From positions 806,001 through 870,000 of the forward strand of contig JBANAY010000001.1 in the NCBI GenBank assembly GCA_037952775.1: a DNA stretch of 64,000 nt, read 5' to 3'. This DNA is from Clonostachys chloroleuca (lineage: Eukaryota; Ascomycota; Sordariomycetes; Hypocreales; Bionectriaceae). Below the pieces are notes generated by a model. The model made no database searches and had not been told where the DNA came from. It saw nothing but the letters and a program-made list of their open reading frames with translations. Shown in pieces: positions 11,909 to 23,600 of this stretch. The position numbers and the translations under genes were made by a program. Within the stretch, counting starts at the first letter, position 1; every line of letters starts with the position of its first letter.

Positions 11909-12301
11909 ATTGATGGTTGTGACTATCACACTGTAGCCTGATCTAGGTCGTGAGTACAGAAAGCTCACAGTACCAGCAAACAATCTTATTTAGTATCTAA
12001 CATTCTTCTAAACTTCAAGTGTGCAAATACTATTCTAATTGCTTATATTCAATATGTGCATTCTCTAGCCTCCCTGAAACCTCGAATGCATAGTAACTGG
12101 TCATCGTGAAATTTAGATCACTTAGATCTTGGGAACCGTCGCGGTCACCACCCTAATAACAATGCTCCAGTCTCTGGAGACAGAATCCCTCCCTCTGGAC
12201 ATCAGATATTATGTCCAAGGTCGAGCTCCAGGCACAAGTGATGTAATAGACTTAACTCGCCGTGAAGAACTACCGAATCCGGAGCAGAATTGAATGCACA
12301 A
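11909..12301. other. convergent 3' regions, no gene seen
   Basis: Space between the ends of the F-box gene (+) and the esterase gene (-); only 3'-UTR sequence expected. Confidence 0.5.
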
Positions 12302-13129
12302 TTATTCGTTACCAGTAGCAAACTCCCCCTTGGCAATCTTGTCGCTCAGCTTCTTATTCGCCTTAAGATAAGTCTTCAAATCCGACCTCGCGTCGCCCAT
12401 CAAATCAGTCACGATCCGGCCAAAGACTGTGCTCCCCGCGGCATTCAAGTGAGTCTTGTCTCCAGACTTTTTGTCGTATTTTGCAGCATTCGTCTCTCCA
12501 ATCTTGTTCAGGTAGTCGGTGCTGGCACGATTAAGGTCCAAATATTTCGCCCCTGCTGCCTTGGCCGCCGCCTTGGCTGCGTCTGCCCAGTCCTTTAGGT
12601 TTTCGCTGGCTTTCCCATCATGGAAGACACGACGGGCTAGAGAGGTAATAATGATCTACGGTGGTGTCAGCTGGGGCTATGCTTCGATTAAGGATCATCT
12701 AAGTGCTGAGCCTGCACTTACTGGGGTTCCGCCTGCACTTTTGACTTCTTCGGCCAGATTCTTCATATTGTTTTGGAACTGGCTGAGAGAGATACCGGCA
12801 TCCGCCTTCTGGTCATTGTGTCCGAACTGTATGGTGACGATTGGGCGGTATTTGTCCTTGTTGTCCTTCACAGACTGGATAGCCTTATCCCACCAGCCGC
12901 CGGTCTTGAAGGTGACAGTAGTTGTTCCTCCTTTCGAGCGGATCACACCATCTGCGCCATTCTGGGCATTGCTGATGAAGCCTTCTCCCCAACCAGTTCC
13001 CTTGTTGGTAGTTGAGTCACCGGTCACAATAAAATATGGTGGTTTTTCGGCACGGGAATCGAGAAGAGGCTGTGCCTGAGCCAGAGCGGCGACGAGGCCA
13101 CAGAACAAGAAGCTAAGACGCATGATCAA
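12302..13129 (-). CDS. secreted SGNH/GDSL esterase, rhamnogalacturonan acetylesterase-like (CE12)
   Basis: Two exons (12722-13129, 12302-12655) with a 66-nt intron give 253 residues. A signal peptide is evident (RLSFLFCGLVAALAQAQ, cleavage near residue 20). The SGNH blocks are in order: GDSTT with nucleophile Ser39, a Gly in the GWGEGF region, FGHND, and D-K-T-H in GDKTHLN supplying the catalytic Asp and His. This pattern and the length match carbohydrate esterase family 12, whose members remove acetyl groups from rhamnogalacturonan I in pectin outside the cell. Two Met codons lie two residues apart at the start; either could be used. A TATA box sits 90 bp upstream. Confidence 0.9.
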
Positions 13130-13218
13130 GAGAGCTATTGACGCCTTTTGGAGAAGAAGCTGAGACTTTCTTCTACACGACCAGCAAAACCAAGTTTTAA
13201 CTCGCAGCTCAGCATGGC

Positions 13219-13226
13219 TTTATATA
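13219..13226 (-). promoter_or_regulatory. TATA box of the CE12-like esterase gene
   Basis: TATATAAA on the minus strand, 90 bp upstream of the esterase ATG at 13129. Position and match are good for a regulated fungal promoter. Confidence 0.5.
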
Positions 13227-14131
13227 ATAATGGATAATAATGGCCAGGGCATCACAACCGCAATTGATAAATCTGCCCTGCCATTACGCCTACAACCTAC
13301 ATAGACGAAATCCCGCCTCTAGACACGAGGGCTCACAGAAGTGACAGATGAAGATCCACCTTGCGTGATGGGAACGTATGTCAGTAAGATCTTCATGTCT
13401 TCAGCTGGAGGAAATTCTCCGCTTTCCGCCCGGGATATCCTAGTCAAAAGGTCTTTATTACACCACTCGAAGTCGAGCTTGGCAGATTCTTGTGGGCCAA
13501 GATCGTATTGCCCCATACGGATAATTCCCAATAGATCGACATGCCTTTCGTGAATGCAAGCAACAATGTAAGAGAGTGGATTTTCAAAAGTTCAGTTCCT
13601 TTAGCTTAGCTTGCGTAAAGTTAGAAGTAGTCCGCGAACTCAACGACCTTGATAGGATTTACCTCAAATATATTGGCTTCTTCTCGAAAATGAGGACCTG
13701 CAACCAGCACCACGCAATTTGAATCATAAAGATTTTACTGAAGAGGTGATGACAACTTCAAGAGAGATAATAAAAGCCAACCTGAAGGATTGACGAGTTT
13801 CCAGGCTGGAGTATTCTGGTTTGTGGAAATTTGGTCACAATTCTCTCGAGATTAACCAACATGGACAGCGCCAAGCCATTTCCTCTGGTGCCCATCACAC
13901 TAATACTAAGATTTAATCCGAGTCAAGATTCATATATCCCTACGCCTCCTTTCTAAGGATGCGTGGGTGCTTTGGGGAGCTCCTTGGTTTTCTCACGACG
14001 ACTCTGCCTTCTCAGGTAGGAATAGGGAGAGTTTACATACCCAGAGATAGGATAAAGGCAAGAAGAACCATCAAGATCGTACCGTCCGCTCCGTAAAGCT
14101 TTCCTCTATCTAGTTGTCATCAGCCATCGAT
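13227..14131. other. intergenic; one unassigned open segment
   Basis: On the minus strand 13319-13594 stays open and encodes a plausible peptide (contains GQYDLGPQESAKLDFEWCNK), but it has no clear start or partner exon and I cannot assign it. It may be an exon fragment of a lost gene. Nothing else is recognised before the mevalonate kinase end. Confidence 0.35.
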
Positions 14132-15529
14132 TTAGACCGCCATCCTCGTCCAGAACTTCCAACCCGTCCGGTTCTCCTGCGCTCCCACGCCAACGAGCCG
14201 ATCAATTCCCTGGGGGCCCTCCGCCTTCTCAAACATCTCCCGGTCAACCTCCTCGGCCGCCCTATCATCATCCTCATTGCGGAACACGGCCGGCCAGAGA
14301 ACCCCCACGCCATCAGCGCCCAGAACCGTCTCGTACTTCTCAAACCCCTCCGCTTCGAACTTTTGCTCCAGCTCCCGGATAGTCTCCTCCTCGACATCTG
14401 GCCGGAATAGCGTGATGGCGCACCCGCCGCCTCCCGCACCCGTTAGCTTTGTCCATCCTATCCCCGCATAGTCGACCAGCTCTCTTATCCGCTCAAATCT
14501 AGGATGCGATACTCCAAGAGAGACTAGGAATCCATGGTTGATACGGATCAAGGTCCCTAAGTGCTCTACCGCCGCACTGATGCTCCCATTATCACCACCA
14601 TCGAAATCAGTCGACGAGATGAGTTCCAGCGCCGAGTTGCATACTTCCCCAATACCCTCCAAAATCGGCTCAACCACCTTGGGATGGTTCCTCCTAAGCA
14701 CGCTCACGTTCTCAACCTGGGTGAGCGACGAGCGCCCCTGTCGCGTGTTGACGAGCAGCAGCGGCAGCTTGGGGAACCGCGGCAGCGGCGTGACGAGCGG
14801 CGTCGACGAGCCGGCCGCGCCCTGCCTCTGCCTCTGGTACAGAACAGCCTTGCCCCCCGCCGACACGGTGTTGTCCACGCCGCTGGGGTTGCCCTGGATG
14901 CACATCTCCCCGACGTAGGCCCAGCGGTTGATGCGCTCGATCTGGAGCTCGGCCTCCTCGGGAGGCTGGTCCGGGTGGGGGCCGGCCAGGGCGCGGATCT
15001 GGAGGAGGAGGGCGGCGCTGAGGCAGACGCAGACGCTCGCGCTGCTGCCCAGGCCGGCGCGGACGGGGATGGTGGAGCGGAGGGTGTAGATGACGGCGGG
15101 GCTGTGCGGCGAGCTGAGGGAGAGGAAGAGGTAGAGGAAGGCTTTGGCTGAGCTGATGTGGATCTTGCGGTCCTGTTGTGGGAGATGCTTGGATACCTCT
15201 TCGGCATAGGGGATGATGGTGTCAAGGAGATCGTCGTCTAGGGAAGTGACGTGGGAGTGGAAGGATTTCTTCTTCTCGGGTTGGTTGAAAACGGTCCAGG
15301 GGAGAGCGGCAATGTCCCATGTATGGGCGAGGCCAATGTCTCGCATGTTCAGCGTGACAGTATGACACGACTTGGAGAGGGTGTTGACGAGGAGGTAGGA
15401 CCGGAGCGAGATGGCCGCGGCGATGGCTGGCTTCCCGTAGACGGCGGCGTGTTCGCCAAAGACGATGACCTTGCCGGGTGCCGACACCATGAAGGTCGGC
15501 GCCATGGGTAGCGACTGTTTCCTCCTCAT
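14132..15529 (-). CDS. ERG12: mevalonate kinase
   Basis: Single exon. It phosphorylates mevalonate with ATP in the cytosol, an early isoprenoid/ergosterol step. GHMP-kinase motifs are all visible: the N-terminal SAPGKVIVFGEHAAVYGKPA, the ATP-binding PVRAGLGSSASV, GNPSGVDNTVS, and the C-terminal KLTGAGGGGCAITL. From the Met at 15529 the protein is 465 residues. A Met eight codons later (15505, before APTFMVSAPGKV) is an alternative start, and the frame stays open up to 15640. I prefer 15529 because A is at -3. The C-terminal extension after GVLWPAVF (acidic, about 50 residues) is longer than in yeast. Confidence 0.95.
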   Translation of the reverse strand: MRRKQSLPMAPTFMVSAPGKVIVFGEHAAVYGKPAIAAAISLRSYLLVNTLSKSCHTVTLNMRDIGLAHTWDIAALPWTVFNQPEKKKSFHSHVTSLDDDLLDTIIPYAEEVSKHLPQQDRKIHISSAKAFLYLFLSLSSPHSPAVIYTLRSTIPVRAGLGSSASVCVCLSAALLLQIRALAGPHPDQPPEEAELQIERINRWAYVGEMCIQGNPSGVDNTVSAGGKAVLYQRQRQGAAGSSTPLVTPLPRFPKLPLLLVNTRQGRSSLTQVENVSVLRRNHPKVVEPILEGIGEVCNSALELISSTDFDGGDNGSISAAVEHLGTLIRINHGFLVSLGVSHPRFERIRELVDYAGIGWTKLTGAGGGGCAITLFRPDVEEETIRELEQKFEAEGFEKYETVLGADGVGVLWPAVFRNEDDDRAAEEVDREMFEKAEGPQGIDRLVGVGAQENRTGWKFWTRMAV

Positions 15530-16385
15530 GCTTGATATTCTTGCTTTCTCAAGCAGAGTTATATATGTCCAGAGTGAGTTTGGGAACAGGGGCAGGCGTT
15601 GTAAAGCTTGATCTACTCTCCAAGTGCTCTTAAACCTCAAATTCAGAGAGATAGAACTAGTTGAGTCTGTCCCTCTCTTCCCCGGGCCCGCAAATCCCCT
15701 CCCTCTTGCCCTCCACCGCCTAGATTCAGTGATCTGGATAGACAGATGGTGTAGAGGGACTCCATTGTCGTGGTGACTGATCCTCCCATCGTATTCGTAT
15801 GCGCTGCCACATTAGTCTATCCATCTTTGTTCAGAATGGGGCTTTCTCCAAAAACTAGTCCATTTCCAGCGCGTGTTCGGATAGATGTTCGATAGCATCT
15901 AGAACATTAGAAGAGCCAGATGGGCGAAACATAGATTCGTAAGCATCATCGATCAAAGTAATCTCTCGTCCTAGCCCGAGCAAAGCCTATAGTGCCTAGT
16001 CCAACCAGCCTGTCATTCTATAGAGAGCCAGCCAGGTGAACGAATCTACGTTAACCAAAGAACATGCGGTTGGTTTTTTACACTACTTTATATCCGAGAA
16101 GGTACTTTTACTCATTCTATGATGAAAAACGAACCTGAAGTATTATACTTAAATCCATAATATTTATTTGCAAAGAAATCAATTCTCGTCTTTGATATCC
16201 CCACAATGAAAAATCCCGTCCCTTCGCACCTCAATGAACTTTCATTTCCCTCTGAGTCCAAATGGGATTCGTTTCCACGTAATTCCCAACTGTTTGTTTT
16301 TCCTCTAATTCTGGGTGGAGGCGCTTCGAATTTTCTTTCTCTATTTCCACTGGAATCACAAAGCGTTTCGTCTTCAATTCTAGAG
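15530..16385. other. intergenic, no gene seen
   Basis: Promoter of the mevalonate kinase gene and AT-rich sequence up to the TPR relic. No supported open frame. Confidence 0.5.
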
Positions 16386-16980
16386 TCACTTCGTCATCAT
16401 CACCAAAATCAAATTGGGAATTTTCACCGGCTCATCCATCTTTGCCATAGCCTCCTCCTGTTCTATCGCATCGTTCAGCAGGTTGTATATCTTGATCATT
16501 TCTGTTAGGCGACCAGTTTTCAAGGACAGGTTGGGTAATTGTATAGCAGCGGCAAGTGCTCTGCCTGAAACAATTCCTAAGACAGTTTCACGAACGCATC
16601 TCGCTTCATTCAACAGAGGCTCTGCCTCCCTGACACTTCCAGTTTGATATGGAGCACTATCGTAGGCGGGTTCTATGGAGCATTTCCTCCAGGAGTCTTT
16701 TCGATTTCTGATAATTGCCCAAGTCTAGGCCAATCATCCTAAGAACAGTCTGCTTTGCAGAAAGTCGGCCTCATGCGCTCCGTCCTTGTTCTGTATGATA
16801 TCATATAGCAGGTGATACAGAGATTCGACCTTGTCATAATGACCATCGCTTCTGGACGTTGCAGCAGGATAGCTCTTCATGTCGAGGAGAATTTGATCAT
16901 CATTTTAAGCCCCTTAGGCCCTCTTTCACGGGCTTCGGTGAGAGCCTGTTCTGCCTTTTTCGGCCTCTTCGGATGTGCGT
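16386..16980 (-). pseudogene. relic of a TPR-repeat protein gene
   Basis: Helical, TPR-like peptides can be read in succession on the minus strand, but in different frames and across stops. Near 16950 is AEQALTEARERGPKG; near 16850-16740 is GHYDKVESLYHLLYDIIQ; next, one frame over, IGLDLGNYQKSKRLLEEML; then EAEPLLNEA leading into the frame 16386-16613 (TEMIKIYNLLNDAIEQEE). Spacing and amphipathic pattern resemble consecutive TPR units of one protein broken by several frameshifts. No start codon or further domain is visible. The boundaries are approximate. Confidence 0.4.
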
Positions 16981-17585
16981 ATGTAAGACCAGGATTGCCT
17001 GGCTCTATATTTGTATATTTTTCTCAAATTTTCTTAACCACTTAAATTATCCGTAGCTTCAATTTCACGAAATCAATTGATTAGACGGCTAAGAAGAAGG
17101 CGGAAACAATCGTTGAGCTCATCCGGAAGGCCGAGCCCACTGGAGGAAAGCCAGAGGTCGTTCTGGATCCTACCTCAGGATCCAACCTTGTCACTATCAC
17201 AGCGATCGTATGACGATGTAGCATTGAGATGGACGCAGCCTTCCCTGTCATTTTCCTTGTCTCTTTTTTTTTCGATTTACCCCGCCGACACTGTTGAATG
17301 GGGTGGCTTGCAGAAAAGGGCTCGCATAATGGCTTCGTTTCAGGGTGCGGTTCAAGTTACCCAATAGCAGCTTGTCGGCTTGACATCCGGCTATTGAATC
17401 CAGTGTTTTTGCTTTTTTTTCTAAAGCAGGGATAGCAAAGGTTACAGTGATATAAGGAGCAACCATGCATGGGTGGTTCTAGATTCGTCACTCGTTGGGG
17501 GGCAATAGGGACAGTGTTGTTGTATGGGGATATATATATCCTGGAACCCCCTGGCGGTTGAGTTCTGGGACGTTCAAACGACAAA
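16981..17585. other. intergenic with a short coding-like remnant
   Basis: On the plus strand about 17083-17217 stays open (AKKKAETIVELIRKAEPTGG) and ends at a TGA, without start or recognisable domain. The rest is promoter-like sequence before the P450, with TATATATA at 17531-17538, 48 bp before its ATG. Confidence 0.35.
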
Positions 17586-19300
17586 ATGGTGACCATGTTT
17601 TATCTACCTATCTGGCTATCTGCGGCCGTGATTTCTGCGTCAGTGTACCTTGCGTTTCGGACTGTACAGTACTTCTTGTCTACTCTGCGACCGAAAGACT
17701 TTCCTCCAGGTCCAACAACGGTGTTCGGACTGGGAAATCGGCATCAAATCCCGCTCAAGAAGCCTTACATAAAGTTCCAGGAGTGGTCAAGGGTCTACGG
17801 GGAAATAATCAGCCTCAAAGCTGGCACAGCGAATATCATCGTCCTTCAAAGCCCGGAAGTCCTCCACGAGCTGCTCAGCAAGCGAACGGCCTACTACTCC
17901 GGACGTCCGTACAGCTACATCTCGGTCGAGCATGTCTTTGGCGAGCATTGGGACAAGCATATCCTCAATGCCCAGAACGATTCCTACCTGCGACGCTGGC
18001 GCACAGCGGCCGCATATCTCGTGGGCAAGAACAGTTCGCAAGACATGATGCCAATGCAGGAAGCTACTTCGACAACGCTGGCGAAGAATCTACTAAAGAG
18101 CACACCCTCGGAAACTCTGAGGGAATTGAAGAAATGGGCGCTGGCCACTCCGCTACTAGCTGTCTGCGGGCAGCGCCTGGAGAAACGGGACCCAGACTAT
18201 GCCGATCGGTTTTTCTGCATCCAGAAGGTCTGGCTCGAGCTTCTGGAGCCAGGTAAGGCACCTCCCGTTGATGCATTCCCTTTTCTCCGATGGGTGCCGG
18301 AGAGGTTCGCTTTATAGAAGAGCAACGCGCGAATAGTGCGCAATTTCATGCTTGAGTCGTACTTCAGCTATCTAGAAACCACACTCGAGTCCAAAAATGA
18401 TGCCAAAGAGAAGGGTGGCAGGTCTCAACGCAGGTTCCAGTCCGTCCTATCCAGGATAATGGAAGATGAGGAAGCGGAGAGAGAAAAAAGAATGCAAAGG
18501 CCACGTTTTCCCATGATGAGCTTGCATATGTTGGTGGCGGCCTTATCGATGCAGCAGTCGACACAACGTGGGCGACGCTGTCCAGCTTTATGTTGTGCAT
18601 GGCAGCCTGTCCCGATGCTCAGGCCAAAGCACATGATGAGATAAGCCGTGTGAGGCCCGACCAGCCGCCTGGAGGCGATGTGATTGAGAGGATCCCATAT
18701 ATCAGAGCATGTCTTCTTGAGGTGAGTCCCGTTTCATTGCTTTGCTTACGTCTTCGTATCATCAATCCACGGTGCTAATATCTTTCCAAAAGATTCTCCG
18801 AGTTTGCCCAGCAGCTCCTAATGGGATACCGCGCGTCGTCAGCCGTGAGGACAATTATAAGGGCTTCCGCATCCCCAAGGGAGCCACCGTCGTCACCAAC
18901 TTCTGGGCTATGCAGCGCAGCCCGGACGACTACGATCGGCCCAACGAGTTCCTTCCCGAGAGGCATCTGAATCATCCTCTCGGCCTGAAAGTTGGAGCCC
19001 AGGAAACTGCGGCCAAGCGAGCAACGTACACATTTGGCGCGGGGCGCAGGATCTGCCCGGGGGATCAATTTGCGCAAAACTCGGTTCTTGTTGCCATGTC
19101 AGCTGCTCTGGGCATACAATATCGTGCCGACATAGAAGGAGCCCCTGGACCTTGATGTTGAGACGGCCTTCCACCCAGGCCTCATCCTGGGCCCCGAGCC
19201 GTTCAAGGTTGACTTTGTGTTGCGGGATGCAGCAAGGGAGGAGGCTGTTCTTCGAGATTATGATGAGGCTCAGGCCGTCCTTGGCGGATTTGGCCTTTAG
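17586..19300 (+). pseudogene. disrupted cytochrome P450 gene
   Basis: The whole length of a fungal P450 can be followed: N-terminal membrane anchor (IWLSAAVISASVYLAF), proline hinge (PKDFPPGPT), I-helix region (GGGLIDAAVDTTWATL), the PKG-V-N-W strand, PERHL and the heme-binding loop FGAGRRICPG with the invariant Cys. One intron (18722-18792) is normal. The reading frame is broken at four places. TAG at 18315-18317 replaces a probable Trp (ERFAL-stop-KSNA). One base is missing in the A run at 18484-18489. The frame changes again near 19100. A second TAG at 19133-19135 (VPT-stop-KEPLDL) follows before the conserved tail ending at 19300. The intact gene would be a microsomal monooxygenase of the O-methylsterigmatocystin-oxidoreductase-like type; the substrate is unknown. 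As it stands it cannot make a full enzyme. Confidence 0.88.
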
Positions 19301-19890
19301 ATTGATGTGTGTGATGGGTTTGGGATCAGTCTTGGTTCAACACCTTTCTGACATATGCTGCTCAGCTCACCACCATCTTGTACTTTGTTTCCTAGGTGCG
19401 CTTACTCGGTTCCAATCAACTTCGTTTGTGACCAAGGCTGAAGAGTAAACAGGTAATTACCACGGACTGACAATAAGCATGAATGCCAAATCAGACGTTG
19501 GAGAAGGGCATGTTGGTTCGATGGGAAGCTACTCCTGCAGTCAATCCATGCCTCAGGCTTCCCAAATTGATGCTCTCAGCCTCAGGCAGGAGACTGACGA
19601 CGGCTCAGAGCCTCTTCCGGTGGCTCACGCCTGCTGTCTATTGTTCTCTCTCCCAATCACTTGGCAGCTGCTTCTTCCTTCGCATCTTTCTCTTTTACTT
19701 TCCCACTCGCATCGCTCCCAACATCATTCTCTTCCCAATCATATCAACAAACATCAGATCCCATAATCAATTATCCATCACTGCTCAGCTCCATTTGGAG
19801 AGCACATATCAAAGATTATCCATCACTGATCAGCAATTTCATCACTACTCAGCCATTTGATATTCTTCAACACTCAATCTCCCGCCCACC
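19301..19890. other. intergenic, no gene seen
   Basis: 3' region of the broken P450 and a pyrimidine-rich leader before the acetyltransferase ATG. No other gene supported. Confidence 0.5.
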
Positions 19891-20508
19891 ATGCCTTCCA
19901 CAGTAGAGACACCTGGCAACCAAAACGACACACCCAACGGCGAAGCAAACCTCCAGTATGTGAAGACCTTCAGCGCAAATATGGAAGCAGCCCCGGACGG
20001 TGCCTGCATCGCCACCTGCACCGCCCATCTCGTCGAGCGCGGCGACGACCCCTCCCGCTTCCACGAACGAATGAAGGCCGCCTCCGAGGAGACGGGAGAG
20101 CTGGCCGAAGATCTCTTCACCCCCGACGGCCGCCTGCTTCCCGAGCACCGCGTCCTGCAAATCACCCGGAACGAGGTCCTGGACTGGACCGACCCACCGC
20201 TCGACAGCGACGACGTCCTCACATTCACGCACATCAAGATTGCCAAGGCCTATCGACGGAAGGGCCTGGGCAAGGACCTAGTCCAAGGGATCCTCCACGA
20301 GGCGAGCGAAGGGAAGCGCCTCTCGGCCTTTGTGGCGCCCGGCGCCCTGGAGAGCGACTACAAGGACCTGGAGGGCGAGGAGAGAGCGAGGGTCATCAAG
20401 GAGCAGGTTGACATCTGCGTTCAGTTTTGGTACAGCCTGGGTTTTCGAAGGGTCAAGAAGACCAACTGGATGGCCCTCAAGGTCCGGCCTCATGCTAGGG
20501 CTGCTTAA
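19891..20508 (+). CDS. GNAT-family N-acetyltransferase
   Basis: Single exon, 205 residues. The acetyl-CoA-binding motif A is clear: the beta-strand LTFTHIKIAKAY followed by RRKGLGKDLV (R/Q-X-X-G-X-G, residues 122-128) and an alpha helix. Motif B follows, with QFWYSLGFRRVKKTNWMAL at the C terminus, where GNAT enzymes usually have Y..LGF. The N-terminal half is longer and more acidic than a minimal GNAT. The family moves an acetyl group from acetyl-CoA to an amine; the acceptor is unknown. The ATG at 19891 sits in a good context (CCACC before it). Confidence 0.82.
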   Translation: MPSTVETPGNQNDTPNGEANLQYVKTFSANMEAAPDGACIATCTAHLVERGDDPSRFHERMKAASEETGELAEDLFTPDGRLLPEHRVLQITRNEVLDWTDPPLDSDDVLTFTHIKIAKAYRRKGLGKDLVQGILHEASEGKRLSAFVAPGALESDYKDLEGEERARVIKEQVDICVQFWYSLGFRRVKKTNWMALKVRPHARAA

Positions 20509-20764
20509 ATGGAGTTAGATTGTCTTTGCGGAAGAGAAATGATGGGGTATGGCTAGAAGTGATCACGAGGCGTGGTGTAGATTAGCTTGAGTTTGGTGCA
20601 TCAAGAATTTGCTGAGGCGCCCGGAATACATTAATGAATAGAGTTGCTTGCTGAATCCGAGAGTTCCCCCAGAAATATGCTTCCTGTGGAAGACGTCTGT
20701 CCAATTCACCGAGATGGAGCGCCTGGAAATTGTAATACGATGGATGTGCCGTCGCGATGGTGCT

Positions 20765-23427
20765 TCAAGCAACCGGTGGCCCTTGGAGGATTTCGTCGTC
20801 AAACATCCAATTCATATGCTCAAGCATATTGATCGATGGATCAATAGCTCCAGTCCCAAAATCTGTTTCAGGAATCTAGAATTCGTCAATCGTTTTCGTC
20901 AGCAGCCATCTCACACCATCTTCACACCTCCCAGCACCCGACATCAAAACCCCCAGAACTTACCGTAAAATCCCAGTCCAGTGTGAGCTGATCAGCTAGG
21001 TTCATCCGCGGAAGCGCCAGAGGCATTCCCGACGCCTCACTCTCCGCATCCCGATCCTCCCCCTGCGCCTGCTGCACCTCTGCGGCCGCCTTCTCCAGCA
21101 CCTCGAGGCACCGCGCGCTCGTGTCCAGCACCGAGTCGATGAGCACCTGGTGCATCGCCTCCCCCGTGAGACCCCCTATCATGGCCTTGATCTGCGCGAC
21201 GATGAGGCTGCTGACGAGCGTTCCCTTGATGTTGGTCTCGCCGTTGACGATCGTCTCGAAGCTCAGGTCCTTGATCTCGTCGATGACGGGGAGCATGTCC
21301 GAGCGGATGGGCGTGGCGCCCAGCCCGTCGTCGTACTCGCGGATCTGCGCGCGGATTTCTGCCAGAAGCAGGAAGCTGGCCTGCATGGTCCCGTATAACC
21401 CTGAGCGCAAGGCTGCCAGGATCGCGAAGTCTTCTTTCTTGGAGGGAGGGGGCGAGGTGACGTGCAGTCCGCGGATGGAGACTTGCGAGCCGGACGATGC
21501 GCGCCATACGGCGAGGCAGGTCTCGCTCACGACCTTGCGCGTGAATGCGAAGGAGGCCTCGTGGATGGATGGGCCGTAGAAGGGCACGTGTAGGACCAGA
21601 AGGGTCTGGCGCATGGCGTTGTCGATAAAGGTCAGTTGGAAGGTTGAGGGACCAGGGAGGCCCGCGGTGCTCTTTGCCTTCCACATCTGGATCTGTCTTC
21701 CGATGAGGCGGTGCGCGGCTCGCAGCTCAGCGTCTCGCCTCAGTGTCTCCTCATAGCTATTTCGAGAGCCGAGGTCGTTCAGATACCTGGCGACACCGAG
21801 CCGAGCCTCAAACGTCTGGCAGAGCGCTCTGGCGATCGACATCTGGGTGAACTCGGTGTCTGGCTTGGTCTCTGGGTCATTGATCAAGAGCTGGTCGTCG
21901 TCGAAGTTTCCCGGAGGCTGTGTATCGTAATCATCTGGCGAGATGAGAGGGGCGGCCCCAGCAAGCAGGCTCGTTTGCAGAGCCAGTTCCAAGATAGTGT
22001 TCCAGATCCTACGGCGAAGCTCGGCGGCGAAAGTTGTCCGGCGCGGGAGTCGCGTTGGATCTCGATGCAGCCCGACGTACATTGCCGTCCGCAGCAGCTC
22101 TCCCATGGGAAGCCATGTCATGCTCCACCCTTGGCCGCAGGCCTCGCGGGCGATCAGGAGGAGGATCCGGGACTGTATGTCGCGGATGAATATCCGGGCC
22201 TTGTAGTCGGGACGGGAGTGCCACGTCTCCGCCTCGTGGATCCAGTGGACAGTCGACTTGCGCATGCTGAACTTTTCGTCGTAAACAGTGGCCCCAATGG
22301 CGAGGACGAGCTTTACCGTGACGATGGTTGTCATGTCCGGCTTGGGGCCAGACGACCAGATGGCGTTGTATTCCTTCATGAAGGAAGGGATATGTAGCAC
22401 GCGGTAGACACTCTCGGAGGTTCTGATGTACCCATCAACCAGCTGGTCGCACACCTCCTTCGGGGGCAGATCGTAGGTGGGCATTGCAGGCCACCGGGGA
22501 GCACGGTCAGCTTTGATGATCCTAGCGAGTTCTTTGCACCGGGTGAGACGTTCGGATATCTTGGATGTCATATCTTGGGCTACTCGAGGCTCGAATACTT
22601 CAAATACATCTCGGAACTAGGAAAAGGAAGAGTGAGACTGTCTGCGCTACCGACGGCGATCCAGCTTTAATTGGAGGAGCAAGATACATACCATGGCAAG
22701 GCAATTGGCCCAGTGGCTCTGACCAAACAACCGCTTCTTGTGCATGACACTGCGGCTAGTGAAGAGAACCTGTCCGAAAATGTCATTCTCAAATTCATAG
22801 GTGGCCGATGCTCTCTGACGAGGTGCCCGTCCAGGAGCGGTGGCTTCTTGGTTCTCCTCTGGGGAGGTAGTGCTGTTGTTCGTCGTGAAGACGGTAGACG
22901 AGCTGGCGCTATTCCTGTACCTCAACTGTAACAGCTGATCTTCCAACTGGGCAATGCGCGACCGCATCGTACCAACGTCCTGCACACTTGCAGGCGATGC
23001 CTTAGGTGCGATGCTCCTTGCATCGTTTCGCACGAGGACCGGTTCAAAGGGGAACCGGCCCCGCCCTTCTTCCGCCTCGGAATCAACAGCATCGCCATCA
23101 TACAGGAGGCTCTCGGGAGGAGAGAACTTGGGGGCCAAGAAGATCTCGCCAATCTTGGCTGGACTGGCTCTGGGCTGGGCAGTCTGTGTCTGTGCCAGTC
23201 TTGGGGTTGGGTTGGCCGACTTGTCATAGGTGCAGGTGAGTTCGGGCGCCTTGGACCGGACGCAGTTGTTACATGGGAGCTCACGGTTGCAGCGAATCTT
23301 GCGCTTCCTGCAGAGTGTGCACGACCTGTAGGGAACAATTGACAAGGATCAGCTTGGGTCGGGATTAGGTGGAAGGGCTGCATACTTACACCGGCGGCCG
23401 GCGACGTCGCTTCTCGGGTTCAACCAT
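20765..23427 (-). CDS. Zn2Cys6 transcription factor (Fungal_trans)
   Basis: Four exons (23390-23427, 22692-23325, 20964-22616, 20765-20875) give 811 residues. The first exon is only 38 nt and encodes MVEPEKRRRRPP. The zinc cluster follows across the intron (Cys15, 18, 25, 31, 34, 44; SCTLCRKRKIRCNRELPCNNC). A glutamine/leucine helix (RIAQLEDQLLQLRYR) could mediate dimer formation. The Fungal_trans domain spans about 270-500 (STVHWIHEAETW, LRTAMYVGLHRDPTRLPRR, ELRRRIWNTILEL). I end the gene with a fourth exon, supported by a donor at 20963, a TTCTAG acceptor and the tail GTGAIDPSINMLEHMNWMFD typical of such regulators. A model without this intron stops at 20922 with an uncharacteristic tail. 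It is divergent from the monocarboxylate-type transporter at 23961. Confidence 0.9.
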
Positions 23428-23600
23428 GACGGGAAGGGACAACGCAGAGGAAAAGTAAGTGAGTCAATCGATCTGGTTTTTTTGAGATTTTTTCTCTCCG
23501 TCTTGTCAAACCAAAGTGACCAGCACCATCTGGTTTTGCGTGTGCCGAAGACGACGGAATCTCTGATCTGATGAGGCCGGAGATAGCCGCAGGGCTGGAG

